Positions 1 to 6,615 of a stretch of DNA of 64,000 nt are shown here, one piece after another. The stretch spans positions 1-64,000 of the forward strand of contig NZ_JADMOP010000007.1 of assembly GCF_015558785.1 (NCBI RefSeq), written 5' to 3'. Source of the DNA: Collinsella aerofaciens. Lineage in GTDB: Bacteria > Actinomycetota > Coriobacteriia > Coriobacteriales > Coriobacteriaceae. Each line of letters begins with the position of its first letter. Position 1 is the first letter of the stretch. The notes under the pieces were generated by a model that was not told the DNA's origin, ran no database searches, and worked only from the letters and a program-made list of their open reading frames with translations. Both the position numbers and the translations under genes were made by a program.

Positions 1-76
1 GGTAGCCCGTACCAGATTCGAACTGGTGATCTCCGCCTTGAGAGGGCGGCGTCCTAAACCGCTAGACGAACGGGCC
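1..76 (-). tRNA. tRNA-Glu (anticodon CTC), 3' end cut by window edge
   Basis: Read on the minus strand this folds into a cloverleaf with a seven-base-pair acceptor stem (GGCCCGT with ACGGGCT, one G-T pair). The anticodon stem CCGCC/GGCGG holds the loop CTCTCAA, so the anticodon is CTC and it reads the glutamate codon GAG. The T-arm GTTCGAATC is canonical. The final A of the CCA tail would lie just outside the window. It is the distal member of a tandem pair with the identical gene at 99-175. Confidence 0.95.
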
Positions 77-98
77 ATAAGCCTCAGCAGAAAAAAAG

Positions 99-175
99 TG
101 GTAGCCCGTACCAGATTCGAACTGGTGATCTCCGCCTTGAGAGGGCGGCGTCCTAAACCGCTAGACGAACGGGCC
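99..175 (-). tRNA. tRNA-Glu (anticodon CTC), complete, CCA encoded
   Basis: This is identical in its body to the copy at 1-76 and separated from it by 22 bases. The anticodon loop CTCTCAA gives anticodon CTC. The CCA end is encoded, seen on the plus strand as TGG at 99-101. It is the promoter-proximal copy; a promoter lies at 210-238. The duplication probably raises the dose of tRNA for GAG, a frequent glutamate codon in GC-rich genomes (inference). Confidence 0.97.
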
Positions 176-209
176 ACATGACATCTGCACTGCCGTGCTG
201 CGAAGAAAT

Positions 210-238
210 ATATTACGGGACAAAAAACGTCAGCGCAA
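210..238 (-). promoter_or_regulatory. Promoter of the tRNA-Glu pair
   Basis: On the minus strand a -35 box TTGCGC (233-238) and a -10 box TAATAT (210-215) are separated by exactly 17 bases. Transcription would start about 25 to 30 bases upstream of the first tRNA-Glu. It lies between the end of cca and the tRNAs, so the tRNAs need not depend on cca read-through. Confidence 0.7.
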
Positions 239-302
239 GAAGAAATTCCAAATTGCCGAAAAATTGTCGGCAGGTTATGGAACACGCAGGTAAACTAGGT
301 AG

Positions 303-1697
303 CTAATTCAAGTTGAGATGGACCAAAAGAGCTTCGCGATCGTTGGGAATGTTGTCTTCGATCACGGCGTCGAGGGCGGAGTTGAGAAGCTGCCCCAGTT
401 CCGGCCCGGGCTTGACTCCGGCACGGATCAGGTCGCCGCCGTTGATGGCGAGCATCTTGAGCGTATAGGGCTCCCCCGCCCTCAGCAGCTCGTGCGCCAT
501 CGCGCGCATCTCCTCAATCGTCTCAACGTAATAGAAGCACGACGGGGCCTTGCCAAGTGTGTCGGCACGCTTAAGATCCATGAGCTCGTCAATCAGGCGG
601 GCCGTGTCGACGCCCTCACCCGAAAGCGCGCGCATCATATTGAGCAGACAGGAGCGCTCGGGGCGCAGCGGCTTGTCATGGTATTTGATGAGCAGGCACA
701 CGTCGCGCACCAAGTCGTGCGAGAGCGCCAGGCGATCCATAATGACGCGCGCCTTCTTGGCGCCGAGCTCGGGATGACCGTAGAAGTGTCCGCTACCGGC
801 ATGGTCGACCGTGAAGCACTCGGGCTTGGACACATCGTGCAAAAACGCCGCCCACATAAGGCTCGACGAGGGCGCGACGCCGTCACACAGCGCGAGCTCC
901 CCCGCCACCGTCAGCACACGGGCGATATGCACGTAGACGTTAAACGCATGATAGACACTGCGCTGATCAAACCCGCGACCCGCTGCCAACTCGGGCAAAG
1001 CGGCACAGATGAGCTCGGGATAGCGAAGCATCGCGTCTCCCCCATGACCGGTCGAAAGAATGCCCTCGAGCTCAATACCCACACGCTCACGCGCCACGGC
1101 ATCGAGCAGCGGCGCGCACTCGGCAAGCGCACGCTTGGTCTCGGGCTCAATCATAAAGTCCAGACGGCAGGCAAAGCGCACCGCACGCAGCATGCGCAGG
1201 GCGTCCTCGTTAAAGCGACGCTTGGGATCGCCGACAGCGCGAATCAGCTTGCGCTCCAAGTCACCCTGGCCGTCGTAGCGGTCGACAAGCCCGCGCTCGG
1301 GATGCCAGGCCATGGCATTGACGGTAAAGTCGCGGCGCGCCAGATCGTCCTCGAGCGAGGCGGCACGCTCCACACTCTGGGGATGACGACCATCGGTGTA
1401 AAAGCCATCCAGACGGTACGTGGTGACCTCGATACGCTCGCCATCGGAAATAGCCGTGATTCCGCCAAATTTAATGCCCGACTCCACAACCGCGATGCCG
1501 GCGGCCTCGAGCGCCGCTTTGGACTCCTGCCACAGGCCGCTACAGCACAAATCAACATCGTGGCTGGGGTACCCCATCAGGGCGTCGCGCACCCAACCGC
1601 CCACGTACCAAGCCTCAAGACCAGCCGCCTCAAGCGCGCGCAGGACGCGCAGGGACGCATCGGACGGTTGAGTACCGTTGAGCGAAACATTGCACAT
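303..1697 (-). CDS. cca: CCA-adding tRNA nucleotidyltransferase with HD domain
   Basis: The enzyme adds or repairs the 3' CCA end of tRNAs using CTP and ATP. The N-terminal nucleotidyltransferase core is recognisable by YVGGWVRDALMG followed by the metal-binding pair in HDVDL (about residues 30-52). The template motif region DFTVNAMAW follows, then the RNA-binding part and an HD phosphohydrolase domain with AAFLHDVSKPE near residue 290. Its 464 residues fit bacterial CCA enzymes with an HD domain. The product could be CCA-adding or A-adding; no second enzyme is seen in the window. The start at 1697 gives a protein beginning MCNVSLNG. A weak hairpin (254-272) follows the stop. Confidence 0.93.
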   Translation of the reverse strand: MCNVSLNGTQPSDASLRVLRALEAAGLEAWYVGGWVRDALMGYPSHDVDLCCSGLWQESKAALEAAGIAVVESGIKFGGITAISDGERIEVTTYRLDGFYTDGRHPQSVERAASLEDDLARRDFTVNAMAWHPERGLVDRYDGQGDLERKLIRAVGDPKRRFNEDALRMLRAVRFACRLDFMIEPETKRALAECAPLLDAVARERVGIELEGILSTGHGGDAMLRYPELICAALPELAAGRGFDQRSVYHAFNVYVHIARVLTVAGELALCDGVAPSSSLMWAAFLHDVSKPECFTVDHAGSGHFYGHPELGAKKARVIMDRLALSHDLVRDVCLLIKYHDKPLRPERSCLLNMMRALSGEGVDTARLIDELMDLKRADTLGKAPSCFYYVETIEEMRAMAHELLRAGEPYTLKMLAINGGDLIRAGVKPGPELGQLLNSALDAVIEDNIPNDREALLVHLNLN

Positions 1698-1791
1698 GCC
1701 TATGGCCTCCTGCGACTATCAAATTGGCTATCGATTGCGTCTGCAAGAAGTCTAGCAAGAAACAGCCTCCACTGCACACGCAAGTCCGATA

Positions 1792-1827
1792 AACAAAAAC
1801 GCATCCGTCCTAGTCTAAGACGGATGC
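1792..1827 (-). terminator. Rho-independent terminator of the distal 1-phosphofructokinase gene
   Basis: A perfect nine-base-pair stem (GCATCCGTC with GACGGATGC) with a nine-base loop is followed on the minus strand by GTTTTTGTTT. It lies just after the stop of the kinase gene at 1862. Confidence 0.9.
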
Positions 1828-1861
1828 GAAATAATCAAACTATTCAGACAAGGTGCCGGAA

Positions 1862-2794
1862 CTAGCAGACCTGGCGAACCTCGATGTGCTTCTTATATTC
1901 GTCCACCTTGGCAAAATCACCCAGACCGGGGCACTCGACCACGTTGGCGCCAGTGGCCATCGAAAGGCGCAGGGCGTCCTCGACGCGCTCGGGAGCGTCG
2001 TGCCACACGGACAGGAAGGCAGCGAGCGAGGAATCGCCGGCGCACACAGTCGACAGCAGCTTGACGTCGAAGGTGCGGTTGGCAAACCAGATATGCTCGC
2101 CGTTGGAGAAGTACGCACCGGCGCCACCAAGGGTCAGCAGCACGTTCTTGGCGCCCTTGGCGTGCAGCTCAGCCATAGCGCCCTTGACGGACTCGTCGTC
2201 GCCACCGCTCACCTTGATGCCAAAGATGTCAAGCAGCTCGTCGTCATTGGGCTTGATCAGCAGTGGCTCCAGAGCAATGAGGTCTGCCAGCTGATGGCTC
2301 GAGATGTCGAGGACGAACTCGGCCCCCTTGGCCTTGACACGGCGCAGGACCTCGGCCAAGAAGCCCTCGGAAGTGTTGGGAGGCAGCGAGCCGCTGATGA
2401 CCAGGCAGGTCATGTCATCGAGCGAATCGATAAGTTCAAACATCTCCTGCTCGTTGGCCTCATTGATGGCGGCACCGGCATTGACCATGTTGTACTCGGT
2501 GTCGGGACCGGCGTTGAGGAACACATTGACGCGCGTAATACCGTCGGTCCACACGGGCTTGACGGGCACGCCCAGGGCCTCGGCGCCCTTAACGATAAAC
2601 TCACCCGAGAAGCCGGCGAAGAAACCCAGGATCGTGGTGTCGACACCATAGTGGTCAAGCGTAAACGAGACGTTGAGGCCCTTGCCGTTGGGCGTGTAGA
2701 CGGCATTGCGGGTACGCGTGACGGTATTGGCAGTAAGGCCGTCGCAGGCGATGTTGTAGTCAATGGCGGGATTTGCAGTGAGCGTGTAAATCAT
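1862..2794 (-). CDS. 1-phosphofructokinase family sugar kinase (PfkB), copy 2
   Basis: This PfkB-family kinase probably phosphorylates fructose-1-phosphate (or tagatose-6-phosphate) at the other end of the sugar. It starts MIYTLTANPAID, the FruK/LacC signature, and has NGKGLNVS for substrate binding. The ATG at 2794 is preferred over an upstream in-frame GTG because AAAGGA sits six to nine bases before it; this gives 310 residues, the same as its paralogue at 2983-3915. The usual GAGD phosphate-site motif reads CAGD (residues 251-254): the catalytic aspartate is kept but the first glycine is cysteine. A terminator separates it from the paralogue, and a -10-like TATACT (2829-2834) suggests its own promoter. 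Confidence 0.85.
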   Translation of the reverse strand: MIYTLTANPAIDYNIACDGLTANTVTRTRNAVYTPNGKGLNVSFTLDHYGVDTTILGFFAGFSGEFIVKGAEALGVPVKPVWTDGITRVNVFLNAGPDTEYNMVNAGAAINEANEQEMFELIDSLDDMTCLVISGSLPPNTSEGFLAEVLRRVKAKGAEFVLDISSHQLADLIALEPLLIKPNDDELLDIFGIKVSGGDDESVKGAMAELHAKGAKNVLLTLGGAGAYFSNGEHIWFANRTFDVKLLSTVCAGDSSLAAFLSVWHDAPERVEDALRLSMATGANVVECPGLGDFAKVDEYKKHIEVRQVC

Positions 2795-2923
2795 GAATGT
2801 TCCTTTCACGAAGCAACGTGTTAATGAAAGTATATTCCACGCATCGGTAAAAGGCTAGGACAACTCGGCGAACGGTGTGGAAGCGATGAAGCACGGCGGG
2901 ACACCTCTCCCCCGTGGCGGAAC

Positions 2924-2954
2924 AAAAAGGCGCCCCAGCCGAAACCGGGGCGCC
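2924..2954 (-). terminator. Terminator after fruK
   Basis: A perfect eight-base-pair stem (GGCGCCCC with GGGGCGCC) is followed on the minus strand by TTTTTG. It separates the two kinase genes into different transcripts. Confidence 0.9.
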
Positions 2955-2982
2955 ACATGCGCACGAATATGTCACGTTTCAA

Positions 2983-3915
2983 TTACTGACGATCGAGCTT
3001 GCGGACAGCAACGCGCTTGCTGTACTCGTCGACGTGACCGAAGTCGCCGATGCCGACGGACTCGGCAACGTTGGCGCCGGTGGCCATAGCGAGCTTCATG
3101 GCCTCCTCGACGTTGTCGCGATCCCTGTACCACTTGTGCAGGAACGCAGCGAGGGTGCAGTCGCCGGCGCAGACGGAAGAAACCAGCTTGATGTTGAACT
3201 CACGCTTGGCGTACCAGATGTCCTCGCCGTTGGAGAAGTAAGCGTCGCCGCGGCTACCACGGGTGAGCAGCACGTTCTGAACGCCAGCGTCGTGAGCCAT
3301 CTTCATGGCAACGCGGACCTCGTCGTCGGTGTCGACCGGCACGCCGAAGATGGCCTTCATCTCGTGATGGTTCGGCTTGATGAGCAGCGGCTTCTTGTGA
3401 GCGAGCTCCTTGAGCTTGTCGGAGGACAGGTCCAGGACGACGTCGGCGCCACGAGCCTGTGCGTGCTCCATGACCTGAGCCAGGAAGTCAGGCGTAGCTT
3501 TGGGAGGAACGGAGCCGGAAACGATCAGGCACTCGAGATCGCCCGCGGTGTCCAGGATGTTGTAGAGCTCCTCCTGGTGCTGCGGCGTAATCGGAGCACC
3601 AGGATTCAGGATGCCGTACTCGTGCTGGCCATCGTTGACGTAGGTGTTAATGCGCGTGATGCCGTCGGTCCAGACCGGGCGGCAGAGGCAACCCAGGTTC
3701 ATGACCTCCTCGACGATGAACTTGCCCGTGAAGCCGGCGAAGAAGCCGAGCGCGACGGTGTCGACGCCCATCTTCTTAAAGGCGAAGGACACGTCGAGGC
3801 CCTTGCCGTTAGCCGTGTAGCTGGCCGAACCGGTGCGAACGTTCTCGTCGGGCTCGAGCGGAGAGCTCGAAACCGTCATGTCGACAGCCGGGTTAGCGGT
3901 TAGCGTGTAGAACAT
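2983..3915 (-). CDS. fruK: 1-phosphofructokinase
   Basis: It converts fructose-1-phosphate, the product of the fructose PTS, to fructose-1,6-bisphosphate with ATP. The 310-residue PfkB protein opens MFYTLTANPAVD and carries NGKGLDVS, the IVSGSVPP strand and an LIKPNHHE segment. As in its paralogue, the phosphate-site motif is VCAGD (CAGD at 249-252) rather than GAGD, so the change is shared and not a sequencing error. It is downstream of ptsI and in the same block as the fructose EIIBCA, which supports 1-phosphofructokinase over tagatose-6-phosphate kinase. The start has CAGGGGGT upstream as ribosome-binding site. Confidence 0.88.
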   Translation of the reverse strand: MFYTLTANPAVDMTVSSSPLEPDENVRTGSASYTANGKGLDVSFAFKKMGVDTVALGFFAGFTGKFIVEEVMNLGCLCRPVWTDGITRINTYVNDGQHEYGILNPGAPITPQHQEELYNILDTAGDLECLIVSGSVPPKATPDFLAQVMEHAQARGADVVLDLSSDKLKELAHKKPLLIKPNHHEMKAIFGVPVDTDDEVRVAMKMAHDAGVQNVLLTRGSRGDAYFSNGEDIWYAKREFNIKLVSSVCAGDCTLAAFLHKWYRDRDNVEEAMKLAMATGANVAESVGIGDFGHVDEYSKRVAVRKLDRQ

Positions 3916-3942
3916 TTACAGTACCCCCTGTATATGTGAGGG

Positions 3943-3972
3943 CCGCGTGGCCGGCCCATTCCAACCACGCGG
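3943..3972 (-). other. Intercistronic hairpin between ptsI and fruK
   Basis: CCGCGTGG (3943-3950) and CCACGCGG (3965-3972) form a perfect eight-base-pair stem with a 14-base loop. No T-run follows, so it is more likely an mRNA processing or stability element than a terminator (inference). Confidence 0.5.
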
Positions 3973-3989
3973 TTACCTCTGATACCAAA

Positions 3990-5699
3990 TTAGCGAGCTG
4001 CGGACTCGAGCAGTGCCTTGACCTCGGCGGCGGTGTTGCAGGCGAGTGCCTTCTCGGCGAGCTCGTCGCACTCGGCCTTGGTCCACTGGCTGATGGTCTT
4101 GCGGGCGCGCAGGATCGACGGAGCGCTCATCGAGAACTCCTCCAGGCCCCAGCTGATCAGCAGCGGCTCGAGCAGCGGATCGGCAGCGGCCTCGCCGCAC
4201 ATACCGACCATGATGCCGGCCTTCACGCCGCTCTCGATGATGTTCTTGAGCGAGCGGAGCACGGCGGGATAGTAAACCTGGTACAGGTTGGAGATGGTGT
4301 CGTTACCACGGTCGGCGCACATGGTGTAGCCGATCAGGTCGTTGGTGCCGATGGAGAAGAAGTCGGCGACCTCGGCAAGACGGTCTGCGAGCAGCGAAGC
4401 GGCGGGCGTCTCGACCATGATGCCGACCTCGATGTTCTCGTTGAACTTGCGACCCTCTTCGGTCAGCTCGGCCTTGCACTGCTCGACGAGCTCCTTGACA
4501 GCCAAGACCTCCTCGACGCAGGTGACGAGCGGGATCATGATCTTGACGTCACCGAAGGCGCTAGCGCGCAGCAGAGCGCGGAGCTGGACCTTGTACTGGT
4601 CGGGATTGGCCAGGCAGTAACGCACGGCGCGGAAGCCCATGAAGGGGTTGTCTTCCTTGACCATATGCAGATACGGAATCTCCTTGTCGCCACCCACATC
4701 GAGCGTGCGGATGATGACCGGAGCACCCTTGAGCGCGCTGGCGACCTTACGGTAGGCGTTGAACTGCTCCTCCTCGGAAGGAAGCTCAGCGGAGTCCATG
4801 AACAGGAACTCGGAGCGGAACAGACCGATGGCCTCGGCATCGTGATCGAGCGCGTTGGGCACGTCATCGGGGTTGCCGATGTTGCAGGCGATGATCTTCT
4901 TGATGCCATCAGCAGTCACGGACGGCTTGCCACGGAAGGCCTCGAGGGCTGCCTTCTCGGCAGCGAAGGCCTCGGCCTTGGCGGTGTAGGCGGCGAGCGT
5001 CTCCTCGTCGGGATCGGCCTCGACGATACCCTTGCCGCCGTCGACGACAACGGTCATGCCGTTGCGCAGTGCGGTGCAGCTGTTGGAGACCGAAAGGACA
5101 GCCGGGATCTCGAGGGCGCGCGCAATGATCGCGGAGTGCGACGTGCGGCCACCGGTCTCGGTGACGATACCGGCAACGTGGGCCTTATCGATCGTGGCGG
5201 TCATGGACGGCGTGAGGTCGTGCACGACAACGACAGTGTTCTCGGGCAGGACGGAGAGGTCGACGACCTCCTTGCCCAGCAGCTCGGCCAGAATACCGGT
5301 GCGGATGTCGGCGATGTCAGCCGCGCGAAGACGGAACATCTCGTCGTCCATGGACAGGAACATGTTCTCGAACATGGTCGAGGTGTCCATGAGCGCCTGC
5401 TCGGCGCAGGTACCGCCGTCAATGGCGGCGTTGATGGCGTCGGTCATGCCCGGGTCCTGAGCCAGGACAATGTGTCCGCTCATGATCTCGGCCTCGGCCT
5501 CACCCACCGTCTCCTTCATGTGGTCGGCCTGAGCCTGGGTCTTCTCGCAGAAGACCGAAAGAGCGGACTGATAGCGCTCCTTCTCTGCTGCCGAATCAGC
5601 AACCTCGTGCGGCTCAAACGTCAAGTCGGGATCGACGGCGACCATGACGGTGCCGATACCGATGCCCTCGGAAGCGTTGACTCCCTGATACATTCCCAT
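3990..5699 (-). CDS. ptsI: PTS enzyme I (phosphoenolpyruvate-protein phosphotransferase)
   Basis: Enzyme I takes phosphate from phosphoenolpyruvate and passes it to HPr in the cytoplasm. The phosphohistidine motif GGRTSHSAIIARA is present, as is the PEP-binding barrel with FRSEFLFMD, GGDKEIPY and the C-terminal signature FFSIGTNDLIGY. The ATG at 5699 is chosen because GGAG lies six bases upstream, giving 569 residues, normal for the family; an ATG two codons later is also possible. HPr is encoded just upstream (5827-6090), with a hairpin terminator between them. Confidence 0.96.
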   Translation of the reverse strand: MGMYQGVNASEGIGIGTVMVAVDPDLTFEPHEVADSAAEKERYQSALSVFCEKTQAQADHMKETVGEAEAEIMSGHIVLAQDPGMTDAINAAIDGGTCAEQALMDTSTMFENMFLSMDDEMFRLRAADIADIRTGILAELLGKEVVDLSVLPENTVVVVHDLTPSMTATIDKAHVAGIVTETGGRTSHSAIIARALEIPAVLSVSNSCTALRNGMTVVVDGGKGIVEADPDEETLAAYTAKAEAFAAEKAALEAFRGKPSVTADGIKKIIACNIGNPDDVPNALDHDAEAIGLFRSEFLFMDSAELPSEEEQFNAYRKVASALKGAPVIIRTLDVGGDKEIPYLHMVKEDNPFMGFRAVRYCLANPDQYKVQLRALLRASAFGDVKIMIPLVTCVEEVLAVKELVEQCKAELTEEGRKFNENIEVGIMVETPAASLLADRLAEVADFFSIGTNDLIGYTMCADRGNDTISNLYQVYYPAVLRSLKNIIESGVKAGIMVGMCGEAAADPLLEPLLISWGLEEFSMSAPSILRARKTISQWTKAECDELAEKALACNTAAEVKALLESAAR

Positions 5700-5743
5700 T
5701 CCTCTCTCCGTGTCATGTGATAAAGCGTTTTGCCATATCCATG

Positions 5744-5781
5744 ACAAAAGAGCGCAGTTACCTTACAACAGGTCACTGCGC
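5744..5781 (-). terminator. Terminator or attenuator between ptsH and ptsI
   Basis: GCGCAGT and ACTGCGC (5752-5758, 5775-5781) form a seven-base-pair stem, with ACC/GGT pairing inside, followed on the minus strand by TCTTTTG. Because ptsI follows directly and no strong promoter is obvious in the gap, it may set a higher HPr than EI level by partial termination. Confidence 0.65.
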
Positions 5782-5826
5782 CCCCAAATATGAACTTAGT
5801 TGTTCAACATGCGACCCGTTTGAGTT

Positions 5827-6090
5827 CTACTCGCCAAGACCGCTCTTGATGAGCTCGATGGCAGCAGCCAGAGCCTCGGCCTCGTCAGCGCCGTCGCACT
5901 TGACCTCGACCTCGGTACCGCAGGGGATACCAGCAGCCATGAGGGCCATCGGGGACTTGCCGTTGACCTCCTTCTCGGGGGTGACGACCGTCACGTCACA
6001 GGCGTACTTGCCCATGGTGGAGGCGAACAGACCAGCCGGACGCATGTGCAGACCCTGAGGATTAACGAGGGTAGCCTTCTCAGAAACCAT
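5827..6090 (-). CDS. ptsH: PTS phosphocarrier protein HPr
   Basis: HPr relays phosphate from enzyme I to sugar-specific EIIA domains. The active-site histidine is His15 in NPQGLHMRPAG. The regulatory serine of Gram-positive HPr is present as Ser46 in NGKSPMAL, so phosphorylation by HPr kinase is possible, though that kinase is not in the window. The start at 6090 follows AAGGAG and gives the usual 87 residues. A -10-like TAATAT lies at 6158-6163 in the upstream region. Confidence 0.96.
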   Translation of the reverse strand: MVSEKATLVNPQGLHMRPAGLFASTMGKYACDVTVVTPEKEVNGKSPMALMAAGIPCGTEVEVKCDGADEAEALAAAIELIKSGLGE

Positions 6091-6227
6091 AGTTGACTCC
6101 TTTTTGTGTTTAACCCCTGTCATGCATGTGGCAGGAGTCAGATTCACGACGTTGTTTATATTAACTCACATCAAACGGTTTTTCATTGTGTTTCAGACGA
6201 ATTATTGGACAGATGTGTTTGTCGTCC

Positions 6228-6356
6228 GCTTGCTCACCGGGCGGGGCGATTAAGTTTGCTGCTCTACAGTCCTGCGCAAGACGGAAAGCACATTAAGTGC
6301 TTTCCTTTGCGTGCGGAACTCGCGACAAACTTAATCGCCCCGCCCGGCGAGCAAGC
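6228..6356. repeat. Long nested palindromic element (30-bp arms)
   Basis: Arms at 6228-6257 and 6327-6356 are inverted copies matching at 29 of 30 positions. Between them lies a second perfect nine-base-pair hairpin (6283-6291 with 6297-6305, five-base loop). The whole could fold as one hairpin of about 130 bases. It has no coding potential and lies in the 525-base gap between ptsH and the fructose PTS gene. Its role is unknown: a structured RNA, a MITE-like repeat or a recombination product are all possible. Confidence 0.8.
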
Positions 6357-6459
6357 TGCGGAAACTCGGTCGGTCCAAAGTAATATCGTGCGAACGGAAT
6401 TCTGGCTGAAGAACTGTTCGCGATAAAGACTCGATAGGTAGCCCCCTCTATATCCTTTT

Positions 6460-6532
6460 ATAAGTTGCGGTGAAATAGGGACTGAATTTGAGGTTGAATC
6501 GTTTAAACAGTCCCTATTTCACCGCAACTTAT
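6460..6532. repeat. Perfect 25-bp palindrome, AAGTTGCGGTGAAATAG family
   Basis: Arms 6460-6484 and 6508-6532 are perfect inverted copies around a 23-base spacer. The outer 19 bases of each arm (ATAAGTTGCGGTGAAATAG) recur almost unchanged in the arms of a second palindrome at 40208-40277, which marks a dispersed repeat family rather than a private hairpin. No T-run follows directly. Confidence 0.85.
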
Positions 6533-6542
6533 GGGAGGGATA

Positions 6543-6579
6543 GAAAAAAGGCGGAGGCCCTGGAGAGGGACTCCGCCTT
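6543..6579 (-). terminator. Terminator of the fructose PTS gene
   Basis: AAGGCGGAG and CTCCGCCTT form a nine-base-pair stem (6548-6556, 6571-6579), followed on the minus strand by a T-run ending TTTTTTC, shortly after the permease stop codon. Confidence 0.92.
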
Positions 6580-6615
6580 ATATACAGGGGGCGATGGTAT
6601 TCGCGTGTTGCGGGA

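Noticed and set aside
1..175. Tandem near-identical 76-base units as a possible CRISPR or attachment-site duplication
   Set aside because: Both units fold as tRNA-Glu with the same anticodon. There are only two units and no integrase or phage genes nearby.
318..1865. Long plus-strand open frames opposite cca and many other genes (for example opposite recG and alaS)
   Set aside because: They mirror real minus-strand genes with clear family motifs, show biased repetitive composition and have no recognisable domains; they are a GC-rich codon artefact.
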